In this document: positions 34,170-43,126 of the stretch, in pieces
Numbering within the stretch: position 1 is the stretch's first letter
Layout of the letters: each line of letters starts with the position of its first letter
Source of the DNA: CAYOZL01 sp964408435
Lineage (GTDB): Bacteria; Bdellovibrionota_C; UBA2361; SZUA-149; CAYOZL01
Assembly (NCBI GenBank): GCA_964408435.1
Contig: CAYOZL010000012.1
Coordinates: forward strand, 1-49,594
Direction: 5' to 3'
Length of the DNA stretch: 49,594 nucleotides
Translations under genes and position numbers: made by a program
Notes under the pieces: model-generated
Databases searched by the model: none
What the model was told of the DNA's origin: nothing
The model's input: the letters and a program-made list of their open reading frames with translations, nothing else

Positions 34170-35222
34170 CTATGCTGTTTTGCTTAGGACAGTCTCGTAT
34201 AAATTCATTATTTTTTCAACACTATGTTCTGCCATGCAAAGCCTGTTTAAGCCAGGACAATTTGACTTATAACATGGGCTACATCCAATCTTAGCATCTA
34301 AGATATATGCCTCACTGCTGTAAGGTGCAGACCTACTTGGACTAGTTGCTCCCCACAGAGAAATTACTGGAATCTCACTAGCACTAGCTATATGCATTGG
34401 TCCAGAATCTGACCCTATTGCTAGAGATACGGACTTAAAAACTGCAATTAAGTCCTCTAAAGAGGTCTTTTTAACTAAATTAATAACGCTACTATTATCT
34501 TTAAGACCTGTAAGTATTTTGTTTGCAAATTCCTCCTCAGAACTACCACCAATTAAAACTGCTTTTATTCCATAACGCTCATAAAGCTGATTTATTAAAT
34601 CAACATAACTATCTACAAACCAAAATCTAGACTTCCAAGTAGAGCCTAAAATCATAGCTACTAAGTTTTCCTTCCTCTGCCCTTTTAAAAGTTCAGCAAT
34701 TTTATTTTCAGACTTAGTGCTTGCTTTTAAATTAAAATTTAATTTTTCATCTTTTACTAGATTTAGATAATTTCCAAACTCTTGATAATGATAAACTTTA
34801 GAAGAAAAATGTTCTAAGGGAGCAATTGTTTCGGTTGAGAATAGCCAATTAAACTCTCTGCTATTTTCTTTATTAAATGCAATTCTTCTTTTCGCCCCAG
34901 TTGCAAGAGTTGTAACTCCGCTTTTAAAATGTCTTTGTAAATCAAGAACTAATTCGAAATTTTCTCTTTTTAATTCTCTTAAAAAACGAATAAAAACTAA
35001 AAAACCTCCTGGGCGGTAAAATTCATGAATTTTATCTATGTGAGGATGATTCTCAATAATTGAGCGAGAGCGAGGCTCTATTGCCCAGTGGATTTTTGTA
35101 TTTGGACTAGTTTTTTTAATTCTGTCTAATAATGGCAAAGCTCTTGTTACATCACCTATTGCACCAAAGCAGACTATTAAGAGCTTTTTTGGCAGTGTTT
35201 TAGATAGGGCTGTTTCAGACAT
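34170..35222 (-). CDS. GT9 glycosyltransferase, heptosyltransferase-like
   Basis: The protein has the GT-B GT9 start KKLLIVCFGAIGDVTRALPLL, a mid-region GSTWKSRFW, and GSDSGPMHIASA donor-binding signature with a later CSPCYKSNCPG cysteine set. It resembles WaaC/WaaF enzymes that transfer heptose from ADP-heptose to the inner core. ATG 35222 is preferred over TTG 35228. It is one of two GT9 genes in the operon. Confidence 0.88.
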   Translation of the reverse strand: MSETALSKTLPKKLLIVCFGAIGDVTRALPLLDRIKKTSPNTKIHWAIEPRSRSIIENHPHIDKIHEFYRPGGFLVFIRFLRELKRENFELVLDLQRHFKSGVTTLATGAKRRIAFNKENSREFNWLFSTETIAPLEHFSSKVYHYQEFGNYLNLVKDEKLNFNLKASTKSENKIAELLKGQRKENLVAMILGSTWKSRFWFVDSYVDLINQLYERYGIKAVLIGGSSEEEFANKILTGLKDNSSVINLVKKTSLEDLIAVFKSVSLAIGSDSGPMHIASASEIPVISLWGATSPSRSAPYSSEAYILDAKIGCSPCYKSNCPGLNRLCMAEHSVEKIMNLYETVLSKTA

Positions 35223-35235
35223 AAGCAAGCATACC

Positions 35236-35916
35236 CTAGTTCTTAATTCCTTGGGAAAAAGAATCTATATAAATGTCTTTATTAGTAGAAGAACTTAGAA
35301 ACTTATTAACAGACCTGTTCCATCTACTTACTATCTTATTAATACTATTTTCTATCTCATCTTTATTAATAACTGAGGCTTTATCAAAATCGATAATATA
35401 AACTTCACCATTCTTATCATAAAGAACATTTCCTAGGTGTAAATCAGGATGAAAAACTTTTTCATTAATTATTTTCCTAGCCAATAGACCTGCCTTATAA
35501 GCAATTTCTTTTATCTCCTCATTAGAACTTGGCTTTTGATTTAAAAAGTTAAACGAATCTTTAATATTCTCAGTAATAATTATTCCTGAATAAGTAAGAC
35601 TAGATTCTTTCACTGCTACTGCAATTACCTTAGGAACATTTAGCTTTTTAATACTATTTAAAATTTCAAACTCTTGAATTGGTCTATAGGAGTTAGATAA
35701 AGGCTTAATAAAAGTATCTTTTAAAAAATATCTAACTAAACCTCCTCTTCTATAACGCCTTACTACTAAATCAGTTCCATTTATATTCTTTTTTAAAACT
35801 TCTCCTCTTACACCTGCTACATTTGAGATATTAGAATTTAAGGATTCAAGATATAAATCTTCAACAATTTTATTGTTAACTGTTTTAGTAAAACTATTAT
35901 TAATTAAGACCTTCAC
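35236..35916 (-). CDS. LPS/Kdo-kinase-like protein
   Basis: The 226-residue kinase-like fold carries HPDLHLGN (156-163) as catalytic loop with Asp158 and His160, and IDFDKA with Asp176 and Asp178 for metal. This matches the KdkA/WaaP/InaA group that phosphorylates Kdo or heptose. The GTG start at 35916 lies 1 bp from the upstream stop, so translation is probably coupled. Confidence 0.83.
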   Translation of the reverse strand: MKVLINNSFTKTVNNKIVEDLYLESLNSNISNVAGVRGEVLKKNINGTDLVVRRYRRGGLVRYFLKDTFIKPLSNSYRPIQEFEILNSIKKLNVPKVIAVAVKESSLTYSGIIITENIKDSFNFLNQKPSSNEEIKEIAYKAGLLARKIINEKVFHPDLHLGNVLYDKNGEVYIIDFDKASVINKDEIENSINKIVSRWNRSVNKFLSSSTNKDIYIDSFSQGIKN

Positions 35917-35917
35917 G

Positions 35918-36940
35918 TTAGCAGACTTCCTTACTCGCTAAGATTTCCAAACAAGCATCTAAAACTTGCTTGCTAGTAATTTTGTTCTGGCAAAAATTTG
36001 TTCCCGTAGGACAAGTATTACCCCCATGCCTTCCACATGGTCTGCACTCTAAATCCTTAACTTCTACAATCTTATTTTTAACCATCCAAGGAGTATAACC
36101 AAACTCTGGCACTGTTGCGCAAAAAATAGCTACTGTTGGAGTATTAACAGCTGCAGCAATATGCAAAGGAGAAGAATCATTAGTTATTAAACAATCTAGC
36201 TTTGAAATTAAACAAGTAGATTCAGATAAAGATAATTCTCCAGCTAAATTAAGACTCTTATTCGATTTAATCTCCCTACATTTCTCGACATCATTTGGGC
36301 CACCAACTAATACAACATTAATGTTTTGATCTTCTAAACTAGATACTAACTCTTTAAACCCACTAACAGTCCATCTTTTTGTAGCCCAAACACTTCCTGG
36401 CGCTATGCCTACTATTAGCTTTTTATTAGTGCTAAAACTTTGCTCAATAATACGATCTATCTTCTTAGCAGAATCAGCAGTGAAGAATAATTTTAAAGGA
36501 ATTTTTTTCGGTTCTAAATCAATAGATTTTAAAATATTAAGAATTCTTAAAACTTCATGACTTTCTTTACCTCTAGAACTAGTTCTAGAATATAGAAAAC
36601 TTAAAGCGGATTCTTTAAAACTATAAGTTTTACTGACTTTAGAGAAAAAACATAAGAGTGAAGTTCTAAGAGATTTATGCAGTGATACTATTTTTGAATA
36701 ATTGTTATTCTTAATTAATTTAAGAATTTTTAAAAAACCTGCAAGACCTGAATCACTTCCTCTTTTATCGTAGATCAGTACTTGGTTAAATCTTGGGTCA
36801 GATTTAAATAACTCTGAAGATATTTTAGTTGTTAGTAAATCTATTTTAGCTTCTTTAAAATTGTCAACTAGTTCAGTATACACCGGAGTGGAGAGCACAT
36901 TATCTCCTATAAATCCTGTTTGAATTACTAGAATCTTCAT
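35918..36940 (-). CDS. GT9 glycosyltransferase, heptosyltransferase II-like
   Basis: The 340-residue protein has MKILVIQTGFIGDNVLSTP at the N-terminus, GIAPGSVWATKRW, and the TNDSSPLHIAAA donor signature with a CRPCGRHGG...CPTG cysteine-rich end. This fits WaaF-type ADP-heptose:LPS heptosyltransferases. It starts 3 bp after gmhB. Confidence 0.9.
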   Translation of the reverse strand: MKILVIQTGFIGDNVLSTPVYTELVDNFKEAKIDLLTTKISSELFKSDPRFNQVLIYDKRGSDSGLAGFLKILKLIKNNNYSKIVSLHKSLRTSLLCFFSKVSKTYSFKESALSFLYSRTSSRGKESHEVLRILNILKSIDLEPKKIPLKLFFTADSAKKIDRIIEQSFSTNKKLIVGIAPGSVWATKRWTVSGFKELVSSLEDQNINVVLVGGPNDVEKCREIKSNKSLNLAGELSLSESTCLISKLDCLITNDSSPLHIAAAVNTPTVAIFCATVPEFGYTPWMVKNKIVEVKDLECRPCGRHGGNTCPTGTNFCQNKITSKQVLDACLEILASKEVC

Positions 36941-36943
36941 TTA

Positions 36944-37480
36944 TTAAGGCTGTCTACTTAAAATTATTTTAACTACTTCGGATAAATCTTGAACGGAATT
37001 CTGAGATTCTTCTTTACTCTCTTCTTTTTCTGAGTTTATTAAAAAACAATTTTCTTTTTTTAAACCCGCATTAATTCCAAACTCTACATCACTGATTTTA
37101 TCCCCAACCATTATAGAGTTAGATCTATCATAATCGCATTCTAAATCTTTTAACATTCCAGTTTGAGGTTTTCTTGTATCATCATTATCACCTGGCTTTG
37201 CAGGCGATAGAAGTATTTGGTCGATTTTTGCGTTACTGTTTTCAGATTCAAGCTGTTTAAGAAGTTCTTGGTTAGTGAGATTTACATCCTCAATACTCGC
37301 CATTCCTCTTGAAATAGCAGACTGATTAGTTACTATGATAATACGAAAAGAGTTTTTTCTAAGCTCAGAGATAGCATCAGCTACGTTTTTAATAAGCTTA
37401 ATTTTTGAAGGCTCAGTTACATAACCAAAATCTATATTGATTGTACCATCACGGTCTAAGAAGGCTAGCTTGTGAGTCAT
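36944..37480 (-). CDS. gmhB: D-glycero-beta-D-manno-heptose-1,7-bisphosphate 7-phosphatase
   Basis: A HAD-superfamily histidinol-phosphatase-like enzyme of 178 residues. The nucleophile motif DRDGTIN (Asp9, Asp11), VTNQSAI, KPQTGML and MVGDKISD motifs are intact. It removes the 7-phosphate in ADP-heptose synthesis. The usual zinc-loop cysteines of GmhB are not evident. It is the first gene of the run to gmk. Confidence 0.9.
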   Translation of the reverse strand: MTHKLAFLDRDGTINIDFGYVTEPSKIKLIKNVADAISELRKNSFRIIIVTNQSAISRGMASIEDVNLTNQELLKQLESENSNAKIDQILLSPAKPGDNDDTRKPQTGMLKDLECDYDRSNSIMVGDKISDVEFGINAGLKKENCFLINSEKEESKEESQNSVQDLSEVVKIILSRQP

Positions 37481-37562
37481 AATGAAGAATTATCATGATT
37501 CAGCAAAACTACCAATAAATCACCAAAAAAAACCGCCCTACTAGTGCTTAATTATTAAGCTT

Positions 37563-38447
37563 TTAAGCTGCAAACATCTCCATCTGGCTAGTTTTTAGCA
37601 CTATTGGAATCTGAAGCTTATCAGGACATAATTTTGTTAAAGCTTTTAGTAAAGGCTTATGAGACTCAGGTCTTAACATCTTAAACTCTTTATCAAGCTC
37701 TAACTTTCTAGCGAGTTCCATATTCTTAATGCTCTTTTGAGAAGACTCTGAATTTTCAGCAAGGGATCCAAGAGTTACATAGTCACTGTATCTATCGATT
37801 AACTCTGCAAAGTCCCAAGCATCTCTTTCAAACCCACCATAAGGAAGTATTGGCCCCACACTAACTGCAAGATTTACCCCTTGAGCTCGAACACCTTGAA
37901 TTGCTAAAAGTCTCTGAGAGACAGTTGGCATACCCGGTGTGTATCTCGCTATGCTTGATTCTTTATTCGACTCAATAAACATATTAGCAATTGCTTTATC
38001 ACCCATTTTTTTCAAAATCGGCAAAGCTGCAATTAACATCGGAGACCTAGTCTGAATTATAACCCTAGCAGGCTGATACCTCTCGAGTAATTCTAAACAA
38101 GCCATAGTGTTATCGAAACGCTTATGAAACGCAGAGAAAGGATCAGCGATAGTTCCGAAATAAATTACCGAATTCTCTAATTTACCTTTTTTTCTCAAGT
38201 CCCAAAGATGTCTTTCTAGATTAGCCCTAACATCTGTTTTGTATAGAAAATACTTCCCTACAGGCAATTGATAGCTTCTAGTATCTTTTAATCTAAGAGC
38301 ATACCTATTATAAGAATTATTTTCTTCACTAGCATCAACGCTAGTGTTTGCATGACTAGAAAAAGTTATACCGTTTGGATAACTATTTAAGCAGCAAATA
38401 TCCCCTGCTCCTTCATGCCAGTATCTATTATTTATTTCAATTTCCAT
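37563..38447 (-). CDS. SPL-type radical-SAM-like protein lacking the cluster cysteines
   Basis: The 294-residue protein has the family pattern of spore-photoproduct-lyase-like radical SAM proteins: YFGTIADPF, VIIQTRSPMLIAALPIL, RYTPGMPTVSQRLLAI and NLAVSVGPILPYGG. The CxxxCxxC motif expected about 20-50 residues before the KYFLYKTDVRANL strand is absent; only Cys18 and Cys19 occur there. It therefore probably cannot bind the canonical [4Fe-4S] cluster. A small divergent gene (38669) looks like a shortened relative. The function is unknown. Confidence 0.65.
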   Translation of the reverse strand: MEIEINNRYWHEGAGDICCLNSYPNGITFSSHANTSVDASEENNSYNRYALRLKDTRSYQLPVGKYFLYKTDVRANLERHLWDLRKKGKLENSVIYFGTIADPFSAFHKRFDNTMACLELLERYQPARVIIQTRSPMLIAALPILKKMGDKAIANMFIESNKESSIARYTPGMPTVSQRLLAIQGVRAQGVNLAVSVGPILPYGGFERDAWDFAELIDRYSDYVTLGSLAENSESSQKSIKNMELARKLELDKEFKMLRPESHKPLLKALTKLCPDKLQIPIVLKTSQMEMFAA

Positions 38448-38668
38448 TTATTTTATTTACCTCAAAAAACGCACATTAGTATTAACCACTTTCTTTCATC
38501 CCCATGCTTAGTATAACCCATTTGAAGCTATTACTTCAAGCTTTTTAAAGCATAAAAATCGGCTTCAAACCCTTATATTTATTGAGTAATATAATTTTTT
38601 CATACCGAATAATTGTTCTAACTTTAAATTACTTGAAACTAAATAATAAAATTTACATCTTAAAAATT

Positions 38669-39007
38669 ATGCAAAGAAACATTCAAATAATCGAAAAAAT
38701 TAGACGCCCTTTTAATAACAAAACGACGTTTCAACTCTTTGACGAGAAACATCCTAGAAAGAATCTCCATAAAGATTTAATACTAGTTGAAGCTTTGATC
38801 TTAGATAATTCAAAAAAAGAAATAACAATCCAAACTAGCTCAAGCTTAATTCTTATTTGCTTACCGGTATTAAAAAAAATTAAGCAATTAAAAATAGACT
38901 TAGTTGTTAAAAGAGGCGAAGAACCCACTGAATTGCTAGGAATTGCTAAAATCCTTAAAACACACAAGCTAGATGTAAGAGTTAAATATAGCCCTATTAA
39001 CGTCTAA
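38669..39007 (+). CDS. Small protein resembling the middle of the SPL-like neighbour
   Basis: The 112-residue product from ATG 38669 (a TTG at 38582 would add 29 residues) contains EITIQTSSSLILICLPVLKKI, similar to VIIQTRSPMLIAALPILKKM in the divergent gene. ELLGIAKILKTHKLDVRVKYSPI also parallels RLLAIQGVRAQGVNLAVSVGPI. It has no Cys motif. It may be a truncated paralog or a partner subunit. No clear ribosome-binding site is visible. Confidence 0.5.
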   Translation: MQRNIQIIEKIRRPFNNKTTFQLFDEKHPRKNLHKDLILVEALILDNSKKEITIQTSSSLILICLPVLKKIKQLKIDLVVKRGEEPTELLGIAKILKTHKLDVRVKYSPINV

Positions 39008-39047
39008 TTGGCTGTTAAAATGCTCATAAATAAGTTAATATCAGGCC

Positions 39048-40031
39048 GTGGAAACAATAAGCAAAAAGAAAATCTATATTTATTTAATCGCAGTGTTTTT
39101 TTTCTCAAGTTGCGCCACTGCTAAAAAGCCTGTTCCCGTCGGAACAATACCTCAAGCTAAAAAGCCCACTGTAGCTGATGAACAATATGGTCATAAGGCC
39201 TTTGGTCAAATTACAAAACAACATCAGCTAACTTACGACCACCCTCGGTATAACGAACTTCAAGAAGTAGTTAAAAGACTTACTAGCTCAATCAATGCAG
39301 ATAAAGACCCTTGGCATATTTATCTACTAGATGCAGATAATGTAAAAAACGCAGGAGCAACTAGAGGTAATCATATTTTTGTTTGGACTGGAATGCTTAA
39401 CTACACAAAAGATGAAAACGAATTAGCTGCAATTATGGCTCATGAAATTTCGCATATTCTGGCAAGACATACTGATCCAGATCAATATGAAACTATGAAA
39501 AAAGCTTTAATCGGAATTGGCTCGATGGCAATTGGAGTTGCTACTGCGAATGTAACTGGCATTGGACAAATTGGACAAATTGCTACTCAATTAGGAAGCA
39601 AAGTTGGAGAAGGACTTTTTCTTAATCCTTACTCACAAGGCAAAGAGCATGAAGCAGACCAAGTTGGATTATTCTTAATGGCTAAGGCAAAGTTTAACCC
39701 ACAGGCTGCAATAGACTTTTGGCAAAGAGCTTCAAATGATTCTTCTTTTAGCTCTGGTGCTGCATTCTTCTCTACTCATCCAAGCTCTGGTGACAGAATG
39801 CAACGCTTAAGTAGTATGCTTGCACAAGCGAATGCTGTTTACTTAGGTCATAATACTGTAAATACTACTCCATATGGAACACAAAGTGCTCCTTTAGAAA
39901 CAGTTCATTCAAATACAAGTTCAACACAAGCTATAAATCCACCTATAAGCCCTGAAATAACTTCACAAGAACAATCTCCACAAGAAAGTACTCCAGAAAA
40001 TTCTATAGACACTTGGGATGTAGGAAAGTAA
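39048..40031 (+). CDS. M48-family zinc metalloprotease lipoprotein
   Basis: The 327-residue protein has a lipoprotein signal ending FFSSC (Cys22), the zinc motif HEISH (132-136) and third ligand Glu202 in EHEADQVG, followed by a helical region. This matches LoiP/BepA-type envelope proteases that handle outer-membrane protein quality control. A Ser/Pro/Gln-rich tail (about 270-327) is probably disordered. The start is GTG at 39048. Confidence 0.9.
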   Translation: METISKKKIYIYLIAVFFFSSCATAKKPVPVGTIPQAKKPTVADEQYGHKAFGQITKQHQLTYDHPRYNELQEVVKRLTSSINADKDPWHIYLLDADNVKNAGATRGNHIFVWTGMLNYTKDENELAAIMAHEISHILARHTDPDQYETMKKALIGIGSMAIGVATANVTGIGQIGQIATQLGSKVGEGLFLNPYSQGKEHEADQVGLFLMAKAKFNPQAAIDFWQRASNDSSFSSGAAFFSTHPSSGDRMQRLSSMLAQANAVYLGHNTVNTTPYGTQSAPLETVHSNTSSTQAINPPISPEITSQEQSPQESTPENSIDTWDVGK

Positions 40032-40066
40032 ATAAGTAGCTAAACAAATACATTCAGCAGATCTAA

Positions 40067-41716
40067 ATGGAAAAATCTAACTTTATAGTTCAAATTCTCA
40101 AAAAACATAACAAAGCTGTTCATACTAGATTTCCGCCAGAACCAAATGGCTACCTCCACTTAGGACACGCAAAATCTATTTGCTTAAATTTTGGAATAGC
40201 TAAAGAATTCTCAGGTAAATGTAATCTAAGATTAGACGACACTAATCCAAGCACAGAAGAAACAGAATACGTTGAATCTATAAAAAATGATGTAAAATGG
40301 TTAGGCTTTGATTGGGAAGAAAGAGAGAAGAATCAAAAAGAACACTATGCCTCTGATTACTTTGAGCAATTTTATCAAATTGCAATTAAACTAATTAAAG
40401 ACGGCAATGCTTATGTTTGTAGCCTAAACGCTGAAGAAGTTAGAACTTACAGAGGGACATTAACTGAGCCCGGGAAAGATAGTCCTGATAGAAATAGAAG
40501 CATTGATGAGAACTTAAAAATCTTCGAAGAAATGAAAGCTGGAGAGCATCAAGACGGAGCATTTACACTAAGAGCAAAAATTGACATGAGCTCTGGTAAT
40601 ATGAATTTAAGAGATCCCGCAATTTATAGAATTAAACATCAAAATCATCACCGCACAGGAGATACATGGTGTATCTATCCAATGTATGACTACGCCCACT
40701 CAATTTCTGATGCAATTGAATCTATTAGCCATTCTCTTTGCACTTTAGAATTTGAAGATCACAGACCACTATATAATTGGTTCATTGAGCAATCAGGCTA
40801 CAGTTTTAATTCAGGGGCAAAACCTCAACAAATAGAATTCGCAAGACTTAATATGACATACACAATATTAAGTAAGCGTAAATTATTACAATTAGTAAAA
40901 GACAAGCACGTTACTGGCTGGGATGACCCTAGAATGCCTACCCTTTCAGGAATTAGAAGAAGGGGTTTTACTCCAAGTGCGATTAGAGAATTTTGTGACA
41001 GAATTGGAGTTGCAAAAGCGGATAGCACAGTTGATTTAGAATTATTTAATTTTTGCCAAAGAGAAGAGTTTAATAAAACGACTCAAAGAAAAATGGCAGT
41101 TCTAAATCCAATTAAACTTATAATTGAAAACTACCCTGAAGATAAAACCGAAATGCTTGAAGCTGTAAATAACCCTGAAGATGAAAGCGCAGGTAAAAGA
41201 AAGGTTAGCTTCTCAAAAGAACTATACATTGATAGAGAAGACTTCAAGGAACAAGGTAATAAAAAATGGTTTAGATTAAGCCTTGGAAAAGAAACTAGAT
41301 TACTCCATGCATACTACGTAACATGCACCAGAGTAGTAAAAGAAGGTGAAGAGATTAAAGAAATATACTGCACTTATGACCCAGATACCAAAGGTGGTTG
41401 GTCTGAAGATGGTAGAAAGGTTAAAGGCACCATTCAATGGGTAAACGCAAAAGATTATACAAATATTGAAGTTAGGATTTTAAATCATTTATTTTTAGAT
41501 GAAAAACCAGGTGATGATTTTATAGAAAAATTAAATCCTGAGTCTTTAATTACACTTAAAAACTCTGTTGCTGAGAATAGCATTTCAGAAGTAGATGAAG
41601 CTTGTCAGTTTGTAAGAACTGGGTATTTCACTCCCGATAGTAAGGATTCTAGTAAAGACAAATTAGTTTTCAATAGAGTTCTGGCTTTAAAAGATAGTTT
41701 TTCTAAGAAAAAATAA
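40067..41716 (+). CDS. glnS: Glutaminyl-tRNA synthetase
   Basis: A class I synthetase charging tRNA-Gln directly. The 549 residues fit the family. The HIGH motif is HLGH (31-34) after RFPPEPNGY, the KMSKS-like motif is LSKRK (268-272), and the DDTNP and DDPRMPT segments are present. It is 35 bp after the M48 gene. A direct GlnRS, rather than the GatCAB route, is typical of gammaproteobacteria and some other groups. Confidence 0.97.
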   Translation: MEKSNFIVQILKKHNKAVHTRFPPEPNGYLHLGHAKSICLNFGIAKEFSGKCNLRLDDTNPSTEETEYVESIKNDVKWLGFDWEEREKNQKEHYASDYFEQFYQIAIKLIKDGNAYVCSLNAEEVRTYRGTLTEPGKDSPDRNRSIDENLKIFEEMKAGEHQDGAFTLRAKIDMSSGNMNLRDPAIYRIKHQNHHRTGDTWCIYPMYDYAHSISDAIESISHSLCTLEFEDHRPLYNWFIEQSGYSFNSGAKPQQIEFARLNMTYTILSKRKLLQLVKDKHVTGWDDPRMPTLSGIRRRGFTPSAIREFCDRIGVAKADSTVDLELFNFCQREEFNKTTQRKMAVLNPIKLIIENYPEDKTEMLEAVNNPEDESAGKRKVSFSKELYIDREDFKEQGNKKWFRLSLGKETRLLHAYYVTCTRVVKEGEEIKEIYCTYDPDTKGGWSEDGRKVKGTIQWVNAKDYTNIEVRILNHLFLDEKPGDDFIEKLNPESLITLKNSVAENSISEVDEACQFVRTGYFTPDSKDSSKDKLVFNRVLALKDSFSKKK

Positions 41717-41726
41717 CGACTACAAT

Positions 41727-41876
41727 ATGAGTGTAATTAAAAAATTCTCATACTACATTACTTATGTAATCTTATGCATATTAGTAATGCAAAAGCCTAT
41801 ATCAATACCGCTTTCTATTCTTGCGTATTTTATTTATTCAGAATTTAAATTTTTTAAAAGACTTTTAATGAAGTAA
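41727..41876 (+). CDS. Small membrane protein (49 residues)
   Basis: An ATG 11 bp after glnS opens a 49-residue frame with two hydrophobic segments (YYITYVILCILVM and ISIPLSILAYFIY) and a basic end (FKRLLMK). Codon use matches neighbours. No strong ribosome-binding site is seen. It converges with the TPR gene. It could be a small inner-membrane protein. Confidence 0.45.
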   Translation: MSVIKKFSYYITYVILCILVMQKPISIPLSILAYFIYSEFKFFKRLLMK

Positions 41877-41884
41877 ATTTTTTA

Positions 41885-42787
41885 TTACTTCACTTCCATT
41901 AATTCTTTTTTACTTACGGAATCAAGTATCTTTACAATATACTCATTATCAGCAACAACTTCTTTTACTCCTGAGATAAACTTAGCTTTTGCAAAACTTG
42001 GCATCTTATCAACAGGAAAATCTTTTAACTCCAAACTTAAAATTTCACCTTCCCAAGATTGTCTAATTAACTTTGGGCCAATAATCTGATGATTTAGAAA
42101 ATACTTTTCAAGTTCTTTTTTTGGATTAGTCTCTTTAACTACTAAAGTATTCTCAGTTTTTTGTTTAAATGTATTTTCTAAATTAAGAATCGCATCTTTA
42201 CTAGGGGCAGTTTCTTTTGCTTTTTTAAGGTAAAAATCAAATTTTTCTTTATTAGCAATTGTATTATATGCAATTGCACCTACTGCATAAGCTGAGAATA
42301 ATTTATCATCAGCACTTATTATTTCTTTAAGAATCCCCTCGCCTTTATCTGCCTGATTAAGTTTAAACTGGACCATCGCATAATCAGCTTTAGCATTTAA
42401 ATCATTTGGTTTTAATCTTAAGTATCTTTTATAATAACTATCGGCCTTATCTAAAACTCCACTTTGTAAACATAAAGAAGCTAAACCAAGTAAAGCTTCG
42501 TCATTTTTAGGATTAATATCTAAAACATTTCTAAAAACTTGAACGGCCTGCATAATTAATTGCATGTCGCCTTTTTCAAAACCATTTTGAACCAAAGTAA
42601 ATGCTAAGTTCATATTAGCTTTTTCATCTTTTGGATTAGTTAGGACTACTTCTTTTAGATTTTGTATTTCTTTTGCTATTTTCTTAGCGGGTTTTCTTTC
42701 CGCTGGTTGTCCTAGATAATTACTGAGCCCAAAAGAAAGGCTCCAAAAAAATAGAGTAAAAGAAAGCATGTAGAAAACTGAATTCAT
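41885..42787 (-). CDS. Membrane-anchored TPR protein
   Basis: The 300-residue protein has an N-terminal hydrophobic segment (about 4-22) and tetratricopeptide units (about 52-190: AFTLVQNG, VFRNVLDINPKNDEALLGLA, YYKRYLRLKPNDLNAKADYA). The C-terminal domain (about 230-300) is unassigned. Its start shares one base with the stop of the upstream remnant (TAATG). Probably a periplasmic scaffold. Confidence 0.85.
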   Translation of the reverse strand: MNSVFYMLSFTLFFWSLSFGLSNYLGQPAERKPAKKIAKEIQNLKEVVLTNPKDEKANMNLAFTLVQNGFEKGDMQLIMQAVQVFRNVLDINPKNDEALLGLASLCLQSGVLDKADSYYKRYLRLKPNDLNAKADYAMVQFKLNQADKGEGILKEIISADDKLFSAYAVGAIAYNTIANKEKFDFYLKKAKETAPSKDAILNLENTFKQKTENTLVVKETNPKKELEKYFLNHQIIGPKLIRQSWEGEILSLELKDFPVDKMPSFAKAKFISGVKEVVADNEYIVKILDSVSKKELMEVK

Positions 42788-42927
42788 TAGAAAAAGACCT
42801 CTCTATTAACTAAATTTTTAGGATCAAATAAATCTTTGATTTTTTTCAGCTCTTTAAAAGCCCCACTTACAGCACTCTCTAATTCAACAATTGTTGTTTT
42901 TTCAAATTTTATAATATTTTTTGACAT
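42787..42927 (-). pseudogene. 46-residue ORF resembling the C-terminus of an FAD-linked oxidase
   Basis: From ATG 42927 the frame ends in FKELKKIKDLFDPKNLVNREVFF. This matches the usual C-terminal pattern of GlcD/FAD-linked oxidases (LKxxFDPKNxLNPGxVF). Only this end exists; upstream the frame hits a stop after nine codons. It is probably the remnant of a decayed oxidase gene, kept because it overlaps the TPR start as TAATG. A genuine small protein cannot be excluded. Confidence 0.5.
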
Positions 42928-43126
42928 AATTCTGAGTAGAAAACTACAAATATGCTAATCACTTTGCAATAGTTTGCAAAAATATAAATTAAGCATATAA
43001 TCAGTAGGAAATGCTCTTTCTCTTTTTGTTTAGCTAATCAGTTTAATTAAGTTTGTTCATATAAAATGAGCAAATGGACAGTCTATTTGCGTTTTTCCCC
43101 TTACCTCAATTCCAAGGGTATAGAAG

